From positions 1 to 64,000 of the forward strand of contig JAFKGE010000027.1 of assembly GCA_017307865.1 (NCBI GenBank): a DNA stretch of 64,000 nt, in the 5' to 3' direction. The position numbers and the translations under genes are program-made. Numbering within the stretch: the stretch's first letter is position 1; each line of letters starts with the position of its first letter. This document shows positions 8,337-21,447 of this stretch, piece after piece. This DNA is from Burkholderiales bacterium (lineage in GTDB: Bacteria; Pseudomonadota; Gammaproteobacteria; Burkholderiales; Burkholderiaceae_C). The notes under the pieces were generated by a model. It did no database searches and was not told the DNA's origin. It saw only the letters and a list, made by a program, of their open reading frames with translations.

Positions 8337-8363
8337 TGAAAAGGCCCGCGCGCGGCGGGCCTT
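8337..8363 (-). terminator. Rho-independent terminator of hppA
   Basis: A GC-rich hairpin with arms AAGGCCCGC and GCGGGCCTT (8341-8363, loop of five) lies 26 bp beyond the hppA stop. On the minus strand it is followed by a T run. The intervening region up to the molybdenum hydroxylase start (8195-8336) shows no gene; it holds an A-rich tract near 8224-8235. Confidence 0.8.
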
Positions 8364-8388
8364 GGTCGGAGGGGTGAAGTGGCGACGC

Positions 8389-10896
<2,508 letters not shown>

Positions 10897-11122
10897 GAAA
10901 AGCTCTCCTCTTGTGTCGTCATTGCGCTTCGGAGGAGCAGGCCCGTGCTGTGGTGCAACGCAGCCGGCTCATCCACTGCGTTGCTTCCTCGTGCCCCTTG
11001 CGGGCACCGATTGGCCAACCCCTGAAATTTAGCGCGAAACGGGCCGGCCCGCCCAAACCGTAAAATCAGGCCCGATTTCAGCCGGCCCCGACGGGGTCAT
11101 TTTTTGCGGAAAAAGCCACACC

Positions 11123-11650
11123 ATGTCCCTCGATAGCGTCTCCCCCGGCAAAAACGCGCCCGACGAATTCAACGTGATCATCGAAATCCCGTTGAACTCC
11201 GACCCCATCAAGTACGAGGTCGACAAGGCCACCGGCACCCTGTTCGTCGACCGCTTCATGACCACGGCCATGTATTACCCGGCCAACTACGGCTACGTGC
11301 CGCAAACCCTGTCGGGCGACGGCGACCCGGTGGACGTGCTGGTCATCACGCCCTATCCGCTGCAGCCGGGCGTGGGCGTCACCTGCCGGCCGCTGGGCAT
11401 CCTGAAGATGGAAGACGAAGCCGGCATCGACGGCAAGGTGCTGGCGGTGCCGATCGACAAGGTGCTGCCCATCTACAGCCACTGGAAGAAGGTCGACGAC
11501 ATCAACCCGATGCGCCTGCAGGCCATCAGCCACTTCTTCGAGCACTACAAGGACCTGGAGGCCGGCAAGTGGGTCAAGGTGCTGGGCTGGGAAGGCCCCG
11601 AGGCCGCGCGCAAGGAAATCATCGACGGCATTGCCGCCTACAAGAAGTAG
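11123..11650 (+). CDS. ppa: Soluble inorganic pyrophosphatase
   Basis: This cytoplasmic enzyme hydrolyses pyrophosphate to phosphate and pulls biosynthetic reactions forward. The 175-residue product is a typical family I bacterial enzyme: [19 protein letters not shown], then [21 protein letters not shown] with the metal-binding aspartates, and later [15 protein letters not shown]. Length is normal. It is divergent from hppA, with 226 bp between the starts, so a PPi-pumping and a PPi-dissipating enzyme share one intergenic control region. It is convergent with the broken EamA gene, whose stop lies 15 bp away. Confidence 0.96.
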   Translation: MSLDSVSPGKNAPDEFNVIIEIPLNSDPIKYEVDKATGTLFVDRFMTTAMYYPANYGYVPQTLSGDGDPVDVLVITPYPLQPGVGVTCRPLGILKMEDEAGIDGKVLAVPIDKVLPIYSHWKKVDDINPMRLQAISHFFEHYKDLEAGKWVKVLGWEGPEAARKEIIDGIAAYKK

Positions 11651-11665
11651 GGCGAGTAGGGCGGC

Positions 11666-12464
11666 TCAGCCGGCCGGGCGCGCGCCGCGCCGCTCCGCCA
11701 CCGCGATGCCGCCCAGCACCATCGCCAGGCCCAGCGCGTGGTAGGGCCGCAGCGGCTCGCCCAGCAGCAGCACCGCCAGCGCGGGGCCGAACAAAGTCGC
11801 CCGCCGCCGCCTCCCAGGCCAGCAGCGGCAGCGAGGCCAGCGCCGCGATGCCCGCGACGGCGGCAAAAAACGCCAGCGGCGACACCGCCGGCTTGGCGCG
11901 CAGCCCCAGCGTGTAGCCCGCGTACAGCACCGAGGCCGCCAGCACGCCCACGTCGCCCACGTTCAGGTCCAGCGCGCGCAGCACCGACCACTGCCCGCGC
12001 GCCGCCACCACCACCACCCCCGCCAGCGTCAGCGCCACGCCCAGCGCCTGCAGCGCCGACACGCGCAGGCGGAACACCGCCGCCGCGCCCAGCAGCACCA
12101 GCACCGGCACCACGCCCTGGATGATGGCCAGGTTGACCGCGCTGGTGTGGTGCGCGGCCGTGTAGTACAGCGCGTTGAAGCCGGTGAAGCCGGCCACGCC
12201 CATGGCCGTCAGGTAGCGCCAGCGCGGGCGCAGCAGCGGCCATGCCGCCACCACCTGCCGCCGCGCCACCAGCCACAGCGCGAGGCAGGCCACCGACCAG
12301 CGCGCGGTGGTCAGCATCATGGGCGACACCTGCCCCACCGCCAGCCGCGCCGCCACCACGTTGCTGCCCCACACCAGGGTGGTGAAGATCAGCAGCAGCG
12401 CCGGCCGGCGGTCGAGCCAGGCCCGCCAGGCGGCGAATGGAGACGGGGCGGGCGCGGCAGGCAT
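11666..12464 (-). pseudogene. EamA/DMT-family transporter broken by internal deletion and frameshift
   Basis: The minus strand encodes a DMT permease starting MPAAPAPSPFAAWRAWLDRR, with the usual VWGSNVVAARLAVGQVSPMM and helices up to LPLLAWEAAAGDF (about residue 225). At about 11797 the homologous reading jumps to another frame, which continues LFGPALAVLLLGEPLRPYHA and ends ERRGARPAG at stop 11666-11668. In intact relatives about 40-50 residues, including the NRAG-type helix of the second EamA repeat, lie between these two parts. The frame therefore changed by a deletion rather than a single-base error. A sequencing error alone could not restore the missing helix. Confidence 0.8.
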
Positions 12465-12531
12465 GGCGGCGAGCGTAGCAGCGCGGGCGCGGAGGCGTCG
12501 GTCGGGCCGGCGACAGGGGGATGCGAATTTT

Positions 12532-12592
12532 CAAGCCAAATCGCGGTATAGCCGGCATTGAACAAGCGCGAATAGCTATCAAAATAATAGTT
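12532..12592 (-). repeat. Dispersed repeat copy E, about 60 bp
   Basis: This is an intergenic copy in minus orientation. Its tail CGATTTGGCTTGAAA (read on minus) is identical to the tail of the copy at 56738-56802, and its head shares the TTTGATAGCT/ATAATAG wording with the copies in nadE and the acyltransferase gene. It lies in the 190-bp gap between the broken EamA gene and the DUF2868 gene. The family resembles short palindromic repeats I know to be common in Comamonadaceae genomes. Confidence 0.7.
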
Positions 12593-12655
12593 GATGCGCG
12601 GCGTTGGCGCCGACGTCACGCGCTGCGGCCGGGCAAGGATAATGAGCCGCGACCC

Positions 12656-14107
12656 ATGACGCCGCCCAGCCCATCCCTCGCATTCGAGCGTGCCAGCCCG
12701 CTGACGCGGGCGCTGGTGGGCGCCGCCGTGCAGCACATCGAGAGCGCCGGCGCGCTGGATGACGCGGCCGAGCTGCGTCAGGCCTTTGCCGCCCAGCCCA
12801 CGCGCGCCGCGCAGGTGCAGGCGCGCGCTTGGCTGCTGGGCCGCCGCCTGGGACTGCCGCAGGAGCTGGCGCGTTGGCGCCTGTGGGGCGGCTGGGTGGC
12901 GCTGGCGCTGGCGGTGCTGGTCGCGCTGGCCGGCCTGGCCGCGGGGCGCAGCGTGCTGGCGCCCGACCGCAGCATCAACGCCGTGGCGGCCTTCGTCAGC
13001 CTGCTGGGGCTGCATGCGCTCACGCTCACGGTCTGGCTGCTGGGGCTGCTGGCCACGCTGGCGGGGGCGCACGTGCGGCTGGGCGACTGGTCGCTGGGCC
13101 GGCTGGCGCTGGGCCTGGTGGCGCGCTGGCCGCAGGGCCGCGGCCCGCACGCGCTGGACTTGTGGCGCGGCTTCGGCGCCGTGATGCAGCGCCAGCGCCT
13201 GTGGCCCTGGCTGACCGGGCTGATCAGCCACGGCATCTGGACGGCCGCCTTCGTGCTGACGCTGGCGGTGCTGGCCTTCGGCTTTGCCTTTCAGACCTAT
13301 CGGCTGAGCTGGCAGACCACCATCCTGAGCGCCGAGTTCTTCCAGCGCTTCGTGCAGATCACCGGCGCGCTGCCGGCGGCGCTGGGCTTTCCGGTGCCCG
13401 ACGCGCAGGCGGTGGCGCAGGTCGGGCAGGCGGGCGCCGGCTTCGTGCCGCCCGCCGCCGGCCAGCGCGAATGGGCCTGGTGGCTGATGGGCTGCGTGGC
13501 GGTCTACGGCCTGCTGCCGCGCGCGCTGCTGGCGGCCCTGAGCGCCTGGCGCTGGCGCGCCGGCGTGGCGCGCTTGAAAGACGTGGACATGGCCGACCCC
13601 GAGGTGCAGCGCATCGTGCGCCGGCTGGACGCGCTGGAGCCGCCGCCGGCGGTGATCGACGCCGAGCACCCCGGCGCCGGCGCGGCCGCCCCTGCCTGGC
13701 CGGCGGCCGCGCCCGGCGCGCCGGGCTCGTGGCGGGCGGTTGGCTTCGAGCTGCCGCCCGAGCTGCCCTGGCCGCTGCCGCCGGACCCGGCCGCGCCGCC
13801 CCTGCACGTCAGCGGCAGCCAAGCCGAACGTCAAAGTGCGCTGCAGCAGCTGGCCGCCACGCGCCCGCAGTCGCTGCTGCTGCTGGTGCACGCGCCGGCC
13901 AGCCCCGACCGCGGCACCGCGCGCTTCGTGCGCGAGGCCGCCGCGCTGGCGCAGCGCGCGGCGCTGTGGCCGCTGGGCGCGGGCGACGACCAGGGCGCAC
14001 GCTGGCGCGACTGGTTGAAATCCGAGCATTTTGACGCTGTAGCGCTTGTCCAGTCAGCGCCAGCAGCTCTCGATTGGATAGCAAACCGCGAGGTCGCCGA
14101 TGCCTGA
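12656..14107 (+). CDS. DUF2868 family membrane protein
   Basis: This 483-residue protein has a soluble N-terminal stretch and about four hydrophobic helices (near residues 77-98, 107-140, 195-220 and 275-295). A long C-terminal part is rich in Ala/Pro. The layout, and the fact that a DUF3482 GTPase gene overlaps its 3' end by 8 bp, match the DUF2868-DUF3482 pairs known in Burkholderiales; no function is established. The start at 12656 was chosen because the residues before it read as the translated dispersed repeat. The last 30 residues (SEHFDAVALVQSAPAALDWI onward) are encoded by another copy of that repeat, so the native C-terminus seems to have been replaced or extended. Confidence 0.75.
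   Translation: MTPPSPSLAFERASPLTRALVGAAVQHIESAGALDDAAELRQAFAAQPTRAAQVQARAWLLGRRLGLPQELARWRLWGGWVALALAVLVALAGLAAGRSVLAPDRSINAVAAFVSLLGLHALTLTVWLLGLLATLAGAHVRLGDWSLGRLALGLVARWPQGRGPHALDLWRGFGAVMQRQRLWPWLTGLISHGIWTAAFVLTLAVLAFGFAFQTYRLSWQTTILSAEFFQRFVQITGALPAALGFPVPDAQAVAQVGQAGAGFVPPAAGQREWAWWLMGCVAVYGLLPRALLAALSAWRWRAGVARLKDVDMADPEVQRIVRRLDALEPPPAVIDAEHPGAGAAAPAWPAAAPGAPGSWRAVGFELPPELPWPLPPDPAAPPLHVSGSQAERQSALQQLAATRPQSLLLLVHAPASPDRGTARFVREAAALAQRAALWPLGAGDDQGARWRDWLKSEHFDAVALVQSAPAALDWIANREVADA
14022..14090 (-). repeat. Dispersed repeat copy C inside the DUF2868 gene
   Basis: Read on the minus strand this stretch begins TTTGCTATCC and continues GAGAGCTGCTGGCGCTGA, parallel to GAGCTGCTTGCGC of the copy at 56738-56802. 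It closes with an AAGCGCTACAG...GATTTCAA tail like the other copies. It is read through in frame as the last residues of the DUF2868 product and stays open because the repeat has no stop in that frame. Confidence 0.65.
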
Positions 14108-15521
14108 GCCGCTGATCGTCGCCGTGGTCGGCCACACCAACGCGGGCAAGACCTCGCTGCTGCGCACGCTCACGCGGCAGGTCGATTTCGGCGAGGTGTC
14201 CGAGCGCCCCGGCACCACGCGCCACGCCGAGGCGCTGGCGCTGCGGCTCGATGGCCAAGTGGCGGCGCGCTTCATCGACACGCCGGGGCTGGAGGATTCG
14301 GTGGCGCTGCTGGACTTTCTGGGCCGCCAGCCGGGCGAGACGCGCACCGAGCGCGTGCGCGCCTTCCTGGCCGGGCCCGAGGCGCGCGCCGCCTTCGAGC
14401 AGGAGGCCAAGGTGCTGCGCGCGCTGCTGGAGCAGGCCGACTGCGCCATGCTGGTGATCGACACGCGCCAGCCGGTGCTGCCCAAGTACCGCGCCGAGAT
14501 CGAGATCCTCGCCGCCTGCGCCAAGCCGGTCATGCCGGTGCTCAACTTCGTGCGCGACGGCGCCGCCCGCGTGGCCGACTGGCACCGCGCGCTGCAGGAA
14601 AGCGGCCTGCACGCGCGCGCCGAGTTCGACGTCGTGGCCCCCTTCAACGGCAGCGAGCGTGAGCTGTACACCGACCTGGCCAGCCTGCTGCCGCAGCGGC
14701 GCGCGCAGCTGGCGGACCTGGTCGACGCGCTGGCGCTGCAGGCGCGCGAGCGCCGCCAGGCCGCCGCCCGCGTGGTGGCCAGTCACCTGGTCGACGTCGC
14801 CGCCATGCGCCGCGCGCTGCCGGCCGATGAGTTTGCCGACGCGCTGCGGCAAAAGGCCTTCGTGCGTGCCTTTCAGGACGACGTGCGCGGCCACGTGCGC
14901 CACGCGGTGAGCGAGCTGCTGGCGCTGTTCGGCTTTCGCGAAGGCGACGCCGAGCTGGCCGAGCTGCCCGCGCTGGCCGAGCGCTGGGAGGACGATTTGT
15001 TCAACCCCGAGCTGCTCAAGCGCGCCGGCACCCGCCTGGGCCTGGGCGCCATGATCGGCGCCGGCGTGGGCGCGGTGGCCGACGTGGCGCTGGCCGGCCT
15101 GTCGCTGGGCGCCGCCACTACCTTGGGCGCCACCGTGGGCGGCGCGCTGTCGGGTGGCTGGCGGCCACTGTGGCGCAAGGCCAAAAACCGCCTGGATGGC
15201 GTGCAGGAGCTGACCGCGGACGACGCCCTGCTGCTGTTGCTGGCCGAGCATCTGTCGTCGCTGGTTGCCGCACTGGCACAGCGCGGCCACGCGGCGCAGC
15301 AGCGCCTGCGCATCGGCACGGTGGCGCTGCCGACGGACGCGGTCGGCGCGCCGGTGTCCGAGGGCGTGCTGCGGGCCGTGCAGGCGCTGGCGCCGGCGCG
15401 CGGCCATCCAAAGTGGGAGCGGCGCCAGCGCGGCGCGCGCGACGACGACGAGCGCACCGAGCTGGTGGAGCGCGTGGCGCGGCTGCTGCCGCCCGATCTG
15501 GAGGAGGACGAGGCATCGTGA
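14100..15521 (+). CDS. GTPase, DUF3482 domain protein
   Basis: This is a 473-residue TRAFAC-type GTPase. The P-loop GHTNAGKTS is at residues 11-19, a switch-like PGTTRHAEA at 37-45 and the G3 motif DTPGLED at 60-66. Behind the G domain comes a long DUF3482 part with a Gly/Ala-rich hydrophobic segment (about 315-350: GLGAMIGAGVGAVADVALAG...) that could insert in or flip across a membrane. It overlaps the DUF2868 gene at its 5' end (8 bp) and the M20 peptidase GTG at its 3' end (4 bp), so the three genes look like one operon. The role is unknown; membrane-associated regulation with DUF2868 is an inference from constant pairing. Confidence 0.85.
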   Translation: MPEPLIVAVVGHTNAGKTSLLRTLTRQVDFGEVSERPGTTRHAEALALRLDGQVAARFIDTPGLEDSVALLDFLGRQPGETRTERVRAFLAGPEARAAFEQEAKVLRALLEQADCAMLVIDTRQPVLPKYRAEIEILAACAKPVMPVLNFVRDGAARVADWHRALQESGLHARAEFDVVAPFNGSERELYTDLASLLPQRRAQLADLVDALALQARERRQAAARVVASHLVDVAAMRRALPADEFADALRQKAFVRAFQDDVRGHVRHAVSELLALFGFREGDAELAELPALAERWEDDLFNPELLKRAGTRLGLGAMIGAGVGAVADVALAGLSLGAATTLGATVGGALSGGWRPLWRKAKNRLDGVQELTADDALLLLLAEHLSSLVAALAQRGHAAQQRLRIGTVALPTDAVGAPVSEGVLRAVQALAPARGHPKWERRQRGARDDDERTELVERVARLLPPDLEEDEAS

Positions 15522-17014
15522 TCAAGAAAGTCCTGTGGGCCGTGCTGGCCGGGGTGGTGGCGCTGGCGGCTTTTGTCGCCATCAACACCGTGCGCAAGGG
15601 CTCGCGCCAGTTGCAGGTGCCGCCGCTGGCGCCGCTGGCCATCGACGAGCAGGCCGTCGCCCGGCGCCTGGGGCAGGCGGTGCGCCTGCAGACCGTGTCC
15701 TCGCAAACCGACGCGCAGCTGAACGCCGATCGGTTCCAGGCGCTGCACGCGCTGCTGGAGCAGCAGTTTCCGCGGGTGCACGCCCAGCTCAAGCGCGAGA
15801 GCGTGGGCGGCCTGAGCCTGCTCTACACCTGGCCCGGCAGTGACCCGCAGGCCAAGCCCATGCTGCTGATGGCGCACCAGGACGTGGTGCCCATCGCCCC
15901 CGGCACCGAGGGCGACTGGCAGCAGCCGCCGTTTTCCGGCGCCGTGCAGGGCGGCTACATCTGGGGCCGCGGCTCGTGGGACGACAAGGGCAACCTGCTG
16001 TCGCAGCTGGAGGCGGTCGAGCTGCTGCTGGCCAGCGGCTGGCAGCCGCCGCGCACCGTCTACCTGGCCTACGGCGCCGACGAGGAGGTCGGCGGCCAGC
16101 GCGGCGCGGCGCAGATCGCGGCGCTGCTCAAGTCGCGCGGCGTGCAGCTGGACTTCGTCATCGACGAGGGCCTGCTGGTGCTCGACGGCGTGCTGCCGGG
16201 CCTGAAGCCGCCCGCGGCGGTGATCGGCATTGCCGAGAAGGGCTACCTGTCGGTGCAGCTGACGGTGTCGGCCACGCCGGGCCATTCGTCCATGCCGCCG
16301 CCCCAGGGCACGAGCGCCATCGCCATGATGGCTGCGGCCCTGACCAAGCTGGAGAACCGGCAGATGCCCGCCGCCATCCGCGGCGTGGCGGGCGAAATGT
16401 TCGACACCCTGGCGCCCGAGATGAGTGGTTTTTCGCGCGTGGCGCTGTCCAACCTGTGGCTGTTCGGCCCGCTGGTGCAAAGGCAGCTCGAAGGCGCCGC
16501 CAGCACCAACGCCCTGCTGCGCACCACCACGGCGCTGACCATCGTGAGCGCCGGCAACAAGGACAACGTGCTGCCCGGCCGCGCCGAGGCCACGGTCAAC
16601 TTCCGCATGCTGCCGGGCGACACCGAGGACGGCGTGCTGCAGCACGTGCACGGCGCGATCGACGCGGCGGTGCCGGCCGATCAGCTGAAGCTGGAGACCC
16701 TGCCCGGCGCCAGGGAGGCGTCCAAGGTGGCGCCCACCGGCTCGGCGCAATACAAGCTGCTGAACCAGACCATCCGCGAGGTCTTTCCGGATGCGCTGGT
16801 GGCCCCGGGCCTGATGGTGGGCGGCACCGACTCGGTGCACTACGAGGCCATCAGCGACCACATCTTCAAGTTTTCGCCCGTGCGTGCGGGCAGCGAGGAC
16901 CTGAAGCGCTTTCACGGCACCAACGAGCGCCTGGCCGTGAAGAATTACGCGGACGCCATCCGCTTTTATCACCGGCTGATCACGCAGATGGCGGCCGCGC
17001 GGCCGGGTGCGTGA
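15518..17014 (+). CDS. M20 family metallopeptidase, membrane-anchored
   Basis: This is a zinc carboxypeptidase-like enzyme of 498 residues starting at GTG 15518 inside the GTPase stop (GTGA overlap). Residues 5-21 form an N-terminal membrane anchor (VLWAVLAGVVALAAFVA). Metal and catalytic motifs are present: LLMAHQDVVPI (H, D), WGRGSWDDKGNL (bridging D), and YGADEEVGG (catalytic and ligand E). A lid domain follows (GHSSMPPPQGTSAI). The size and anchor resemble the carboxypeptidase S-like group of M20 rather than cytosolic dipeptidases. The substrate is unknown; the active site probably faces the periplasm. Confidence 0.9.
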   Translation: MIKKVLWAVLAGVVALAAFVAINTVRKGSRQLQVPPLAPLAIDEQAVARRLGQAVRLQTVSSQTDAQLNADRFQALHALLEQQFPRVHAQLKRESVGGLSLLYTWPGSDPQAKPMLLMAHQDVVPIAPGTEGDWQQPPFSGAVQGGYIWGRGSWDDKGNLLSQLEAVELLLASGWQPPRTVYLAYGADEEVGGQRGAAQIAALLKSRGVQLDFVIDEGLLVLDGVLPGLKPPAAVIGIAEKGYLSVQLTVSATPGHSSMPPPQGTSAIAMMAAALTKLENRQMPAAIRGVAGEMFDTLAPEMSGFSRVALSNLWLFGPLVQRQLEGAASTNALLRTTTALTIVSAGNKDNVLPGRAEATVNFRMLPGDTEDGVLQHVHGAIDAAVPADQLKLETLPGAREASKVAPTGSAQYKLLNQTIREVFPDALVAPGLMVGGTDSVHYEAISDHIFKFSPVRAGSEDLKRFHGTNERLAVKNYADAIRFYHRLITQMAAARPGA

Positions 17015-17052
17015 TACTTGCCGTCATTGCGTTGTCGGTCAACAATAGGCCC

Positions 17053-17376
17053 ATGACCTCTGCCCGCAAGCCCCTTCTCGTCGCCACCCTCGCCCTGCTG
17101 GCCGCCGCCGGCGCGCAGGCCAGTTGCTACACCGTGCTGGACGGCAAGGGCCAGATCATCTCGCAGACTTCCACCCCGCCGGTGGACATGTCGCTGCAGC
17201 TGCACCAGACCGTGCCCGAGCGCTTCGGCCCCGGCGCCGACATGGTGTTCGGCGTGGCCGACGAAAACTGCGGCCCGCCGGCCGAGCCCTTCGAGGCGGC
17301 GCAGCTCACGCCGGTGGTGCACCAGGTCGGCGGCCAGCGCGCCATCCGGCGCAAGCCCAAGGCCGATCGGGGTTAA
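17053..17376 (+). CDS. Small exported protein of unknown function
   Basis: This 107-residue product has a clear signal peptide (KPLLVATLALLAAAGAQA, cleavage after AQA at about residue 24). A mature part of about 80 residues starts SCYTVLDGKGQIISQTSTPP and contains two cysteines. The wording is familiar from short hypothetical proteins of Burkholderiales, but I cannot assign a function. Its stop overlaps the stop of the convergent acyltransferase gene by 4 bp (17373-17376). It lies 38 bp after the peptidase and may be a separate transcription unit. Confidence 0.72.
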   Translation: MTSARKPLLVATLALLAAAGAQASCYTVLDGKGQIISQTSTPPVDMSLQLHQTVPERFGPGADMVFGVADENCGPPAEPFEAAQLTPVVHQVGGQRAIRRKPKADRG

Positions 17377-18590
17377 GCGTCGTCGCTTGCGTGGCGCAGC
17401 GGCGAGCGCTCTTGCAAATCGTGCAGGTAGCGCTCCATCCCCTGGTCCTCGCGCGCCAGAAAGCGCGCCACCGCATCGGCAAAGGCCGGGTGCGCCAGCC
17501 AGTGGCAGCTGGTGGTGGCCACCGGCAGCAGGGCGCGCGCCATCTTGTGCTCGCCCTGCGCACCGCCTTCGAAGCGCGCCACGCCGTGGCGGATGCACCA
17601 GTCGATGGGCTGGTAGTAGCAGGCCTCGAAGTGCAGGCAGTCCACCCGCTCCAGGGCGCCCCAGTAGCGGCCGTAGGCCACGATCTCTGAGTCGTTTTGG
17701 CCTCCAGCGCCCGCTGGCTCTGCGCTGACAGCTATCAAACTGCAAGCAATGGGCTGCCCCGCGCGCTCGGCGATGAACAGCACCCAGTGGCCTGCCAGGT
17801 CGCGCGCCATGGCCTCGAAGAAGGCGGGCGTCAGGTAGGGCTCGTTGCCGTGCTCCAGGTAGGTGCGCTCGTAGCAGCGGTAAAAAAACGCCCAGTCCGC
17901 CGGCGTGATGGCGGCGCCGCGCGCGCTGCGAAACGTCACGCCGGCGGCGGCCACCTTGCGCCGCTCCTGGCGAATCTTCTTGCGCTTGTCCTGCGTCAGC
18001 GCGGCCAGGAAGTCCTCGAAGTCGGCAAACGCGGATGGCGTCACCGGGTGCTGGTTTTTCCAGTGGAACTGCACCTGGTGGCGCGGCATGTGGTCTGAGG
18101 CCGCGCACGCCGCCACATCCTCGTCATCGCCGAACAGCACGTGCAGCGACGACAGCTTGTGCTGCGCGCACCACCCCCGCAGCGCCCGCACCAGCGCCGC
18201 GCGCGCCGCCGCATCGCGTGCCAGCAGGCGCGAGCCCGGCACGGGGGTGAAGGGCACGGCCACCAGCGCCTTGGGGTAGTAGCGCAGGCCATGCTCGGCA
18301 TAGGCATTGGCCCAGGCCCAGTCGAACACGTACTCGCCATACGAATGCGCCTTGACGTACAGCGGGCAGGCGGCGGCCAGTTCATCGTCGTCCCACAGCA
18401 GCATGAAGCGCGGCGCCCAGCCGGTCTCGGGCACCGCGCTGCCGCTGGCGTGCAGCGCCACCAGGTATTCGGCCCGCATGAAGGGCGTGGGCGCGTGCTG
18501 GCGCGCCAGCAGGGCGTTCCAGGCCGCGGCGTCGATGGTGCCGGGGTCGGTGACGATCTGCTGGCGAAAGGGGGTGGTGGCTTGAAGCAA
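17373..18590 (-). CDS. GNAT/FemAB-like acyltransferase (COG3146, DUF482)
   Basis: This is a 405-residue predicted N-acyltransferase of the peptidogalycan biosynthesis/recognition-like family. Family landmarks include HSYGEYVFDWAWANAYAEHG, YYPKALVAVPFTPVPGSRLL, a basic KRKKIRQERRKV stretch and the C-terminal HFEACYYQPIDWCIRHG followed by EGGAQGEHKMARALLP. The acyl acceptor is unknown. About 20 residues near position 285-305 (LIAVSAEPAGAGGQNDSE) are encoded by a copy of the dispersed repeat and would be absent from typical homologues; the frame stays open across it. Confidence 0.82.
   Translation of the reverse strand: MLQATTPFRQQIVTDPGTIDAAAWNALLARQHAPTPFMRAEYLVALHASGSAVPETGWAPRFMLLWDDDELAAACPLYVKAHSYGEYVFDWAWANAYAEHGLRYYPKALVAVPFTPVPGSRLLARDAAARAALVRALRGWCAQHKLSSLHVLFGDDEDVAACAASDHMPRHQVQFHWKNQHPVTPSAFADFEDFLAALTQDKRKKIRQERRKVAAAGVTFRSARGAAITPADWAFFYRCYERTYLEHGNEPYLTPAFFEAMARDLAGHWVLFIAERAGQPIACSLIAVSAEPAGAGGQNDSEIVAYGRYWGALERVDCLHFEACYYQPIDWCIRHGVARFEGGAQGEHKMARALLPVATTSCHWLAHPAFADAVARFLAREDQGMERYLHDLQERSPLRHASDDA
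17690..17755 (-). repeat. Dispersed repeat copy B inside the acyltransferase gene
   Basis: Read on minus it begins ATTGCTTGCAGTTTGATAGC, has the central GGGCGCTGGAGGCC (parallel to GGGCGCTGCAGGCC at 56738-56802) and ends CAAAACGAC. It is fully inside the coding sequence and translated in frame. Confidence 0.7.
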
Positions 18591-18659
18591 GGCGGAGAGC
18601 GGATGCGGGTACTGCCGGATTATTGGGCGAGAGGCTGAAAATCATCGGCAGGCGAGACA

Positions 18660-18701
18660 TTGACCGTTACATGCAACCAGGCTAAAGTGTTCCATGTAAC
18701 G
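18660..18701 (+). promoter_or_regulatory. mazEF promoter and inverted-repeat operator
   Basis: A -35 hexamer TTGACC (18660-18665) and a -10 hexamer TAAAGT (18683-18688) are spaced by 17 bp. An inverted repeat with 9-bp arms CGTTACATG (18665-18673) and CATGTAACG (18693-18701) brackets the promoter. The arrangement suits autoregulation by the antitoxin or the toxin-antitoxin complex, the standard control of such loci. Confidence 0.72.
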
Positions 18702-18716
18702 ATGGGAACGCCTTTC

Positions 18717-18941
18717 ATGACCGCCACGCATGTCAACGCCAGGGTTCAGAAGCATCGGGACGCCTTGCGCGAAGCCGGGCTTCGCCCGGTTCAAATCTGG
18801 GTGCCCGACACGCGCCGTCCGGACTTCGCCGACGAGTGCCGCCGCCAGTCCCTCCTGGTGGCACAGGCCGAACTGGACGATGCCGAACTGCAGCGGTTCA
18901 TGGATGCGGCCCTGGCGGACGTCGACGGTTGGACGGCATGA
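18717..18941 (+). CDS. MazE-type antitoxin (DUF3018-like)
   Basis: This is a 74-residue protein: ARVQKHRDALREAGLRPVQI followed by WVPDTRRPDF and an acidic C-terminal half ending VDGWTA. The wording is that of the antitoxin MazE family found beside PemK/MazF toxins. The start at MTATHV was chosen over MGTPF five codons earlier because a GGGAA stands about 9 bases ahead of it; both are possible. Its TGA overlaps the toxin ATG (ATGA, 18938-18941). It likely binds and neutralises the toxin and represses the promoter upstream. Confidence 0.85.
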   Translation: MTATHVNARVQKHRDALREAGLRPVQIWVPDTRRPDFADECRRQSLLVAQAELDDAELQRFMDAALADVDGWTA

Positions 18942-19264
18942 ACCGTGGCGATCTGGTCACCGTGGCGATGCAGGGCGACTTCGGCAAGCCCAGACCCGCC
19001 CTGATCATCCAGGCCAGCCAATTCAGCGCTCACCCCAGCGTCACGATTCTTCCCGTATCGAGCGCGCTGGTGCAGGCCCCCTTGCTTCGCATCCTGCTTG
19101 CGCCGAGCGCCGACAACGGTCTGCAAAAACCATCGCAGGTCATGGTCGACAAGGCCATGACCGTGCGGCGCGACAAGCTGGGGCGGGTGATCGGGCGCAT
19201 CGATGCCGACGCCCTGGTGGAAGTGGAGCGCTGCCTGGCGGTGTTTTTGGGCATTGCCAAGTAG
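18938..19264 (+). CDS. MazF/PemK-type toxin, endoribonuclease family
   Basis: This 108-residue protein has the MazF fold wording: MNRGDLVTVAMQGDFGKPRP at the start, ALIIQASQF, then VTILPVSSAL, and KPSQVMVDKAMTVRRDKLGR with the conserved late strand. Family members cleave RNA and arrest growth when the labile antitoxin is lost. The length is complete and the key basic and aspartate positions are present, so it is probably functional. It is translationally coupled to the antitoxin gene. A short gap separates it from nadE. Confidence 0.86.
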   Translation: MNRGDLVTVAMQGDFGKPRPALIIQASQFSAHPSVTILPVSSALVQAPLLRILLAPSADNGLQKPSQVMVDKAMTVRRDKLGRVIGRIDADALVEVERCLAVFLGIAK

Positions 19265-19352
19265 GCAGCGGCGCAGGCCCTGGCCGCCGGCTGTCGCCCC
19301 GCGCGACGCGTTCGCTACCATTCGTCCCTGACGCCCATCTTCCCGCATCGAC

Positions 19353-21376
<2,024 letters not shown>

Positions 21377-21400
21377 GCGCGCCGCGCGTCATTCGGCACG

Positions 21401-21437
21401 AGGGCTGGTCGGCATTGCCGACCGGCCCTTGTTTTTT
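21401..21437 (+). terminator. Rho-independent terminator after glnB
   Basis: A hairpin with arms AGGGCTGGTCGGC and GCCGACCGGCCCT (loop of three, one bulge) at 21401-21429 is followed by a T-rich run TTGTTTTTT. It ends the nadE-glnB unit. Confidence 0.88.
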
Positions 21438-21447
21438 GGCCTCTCGG

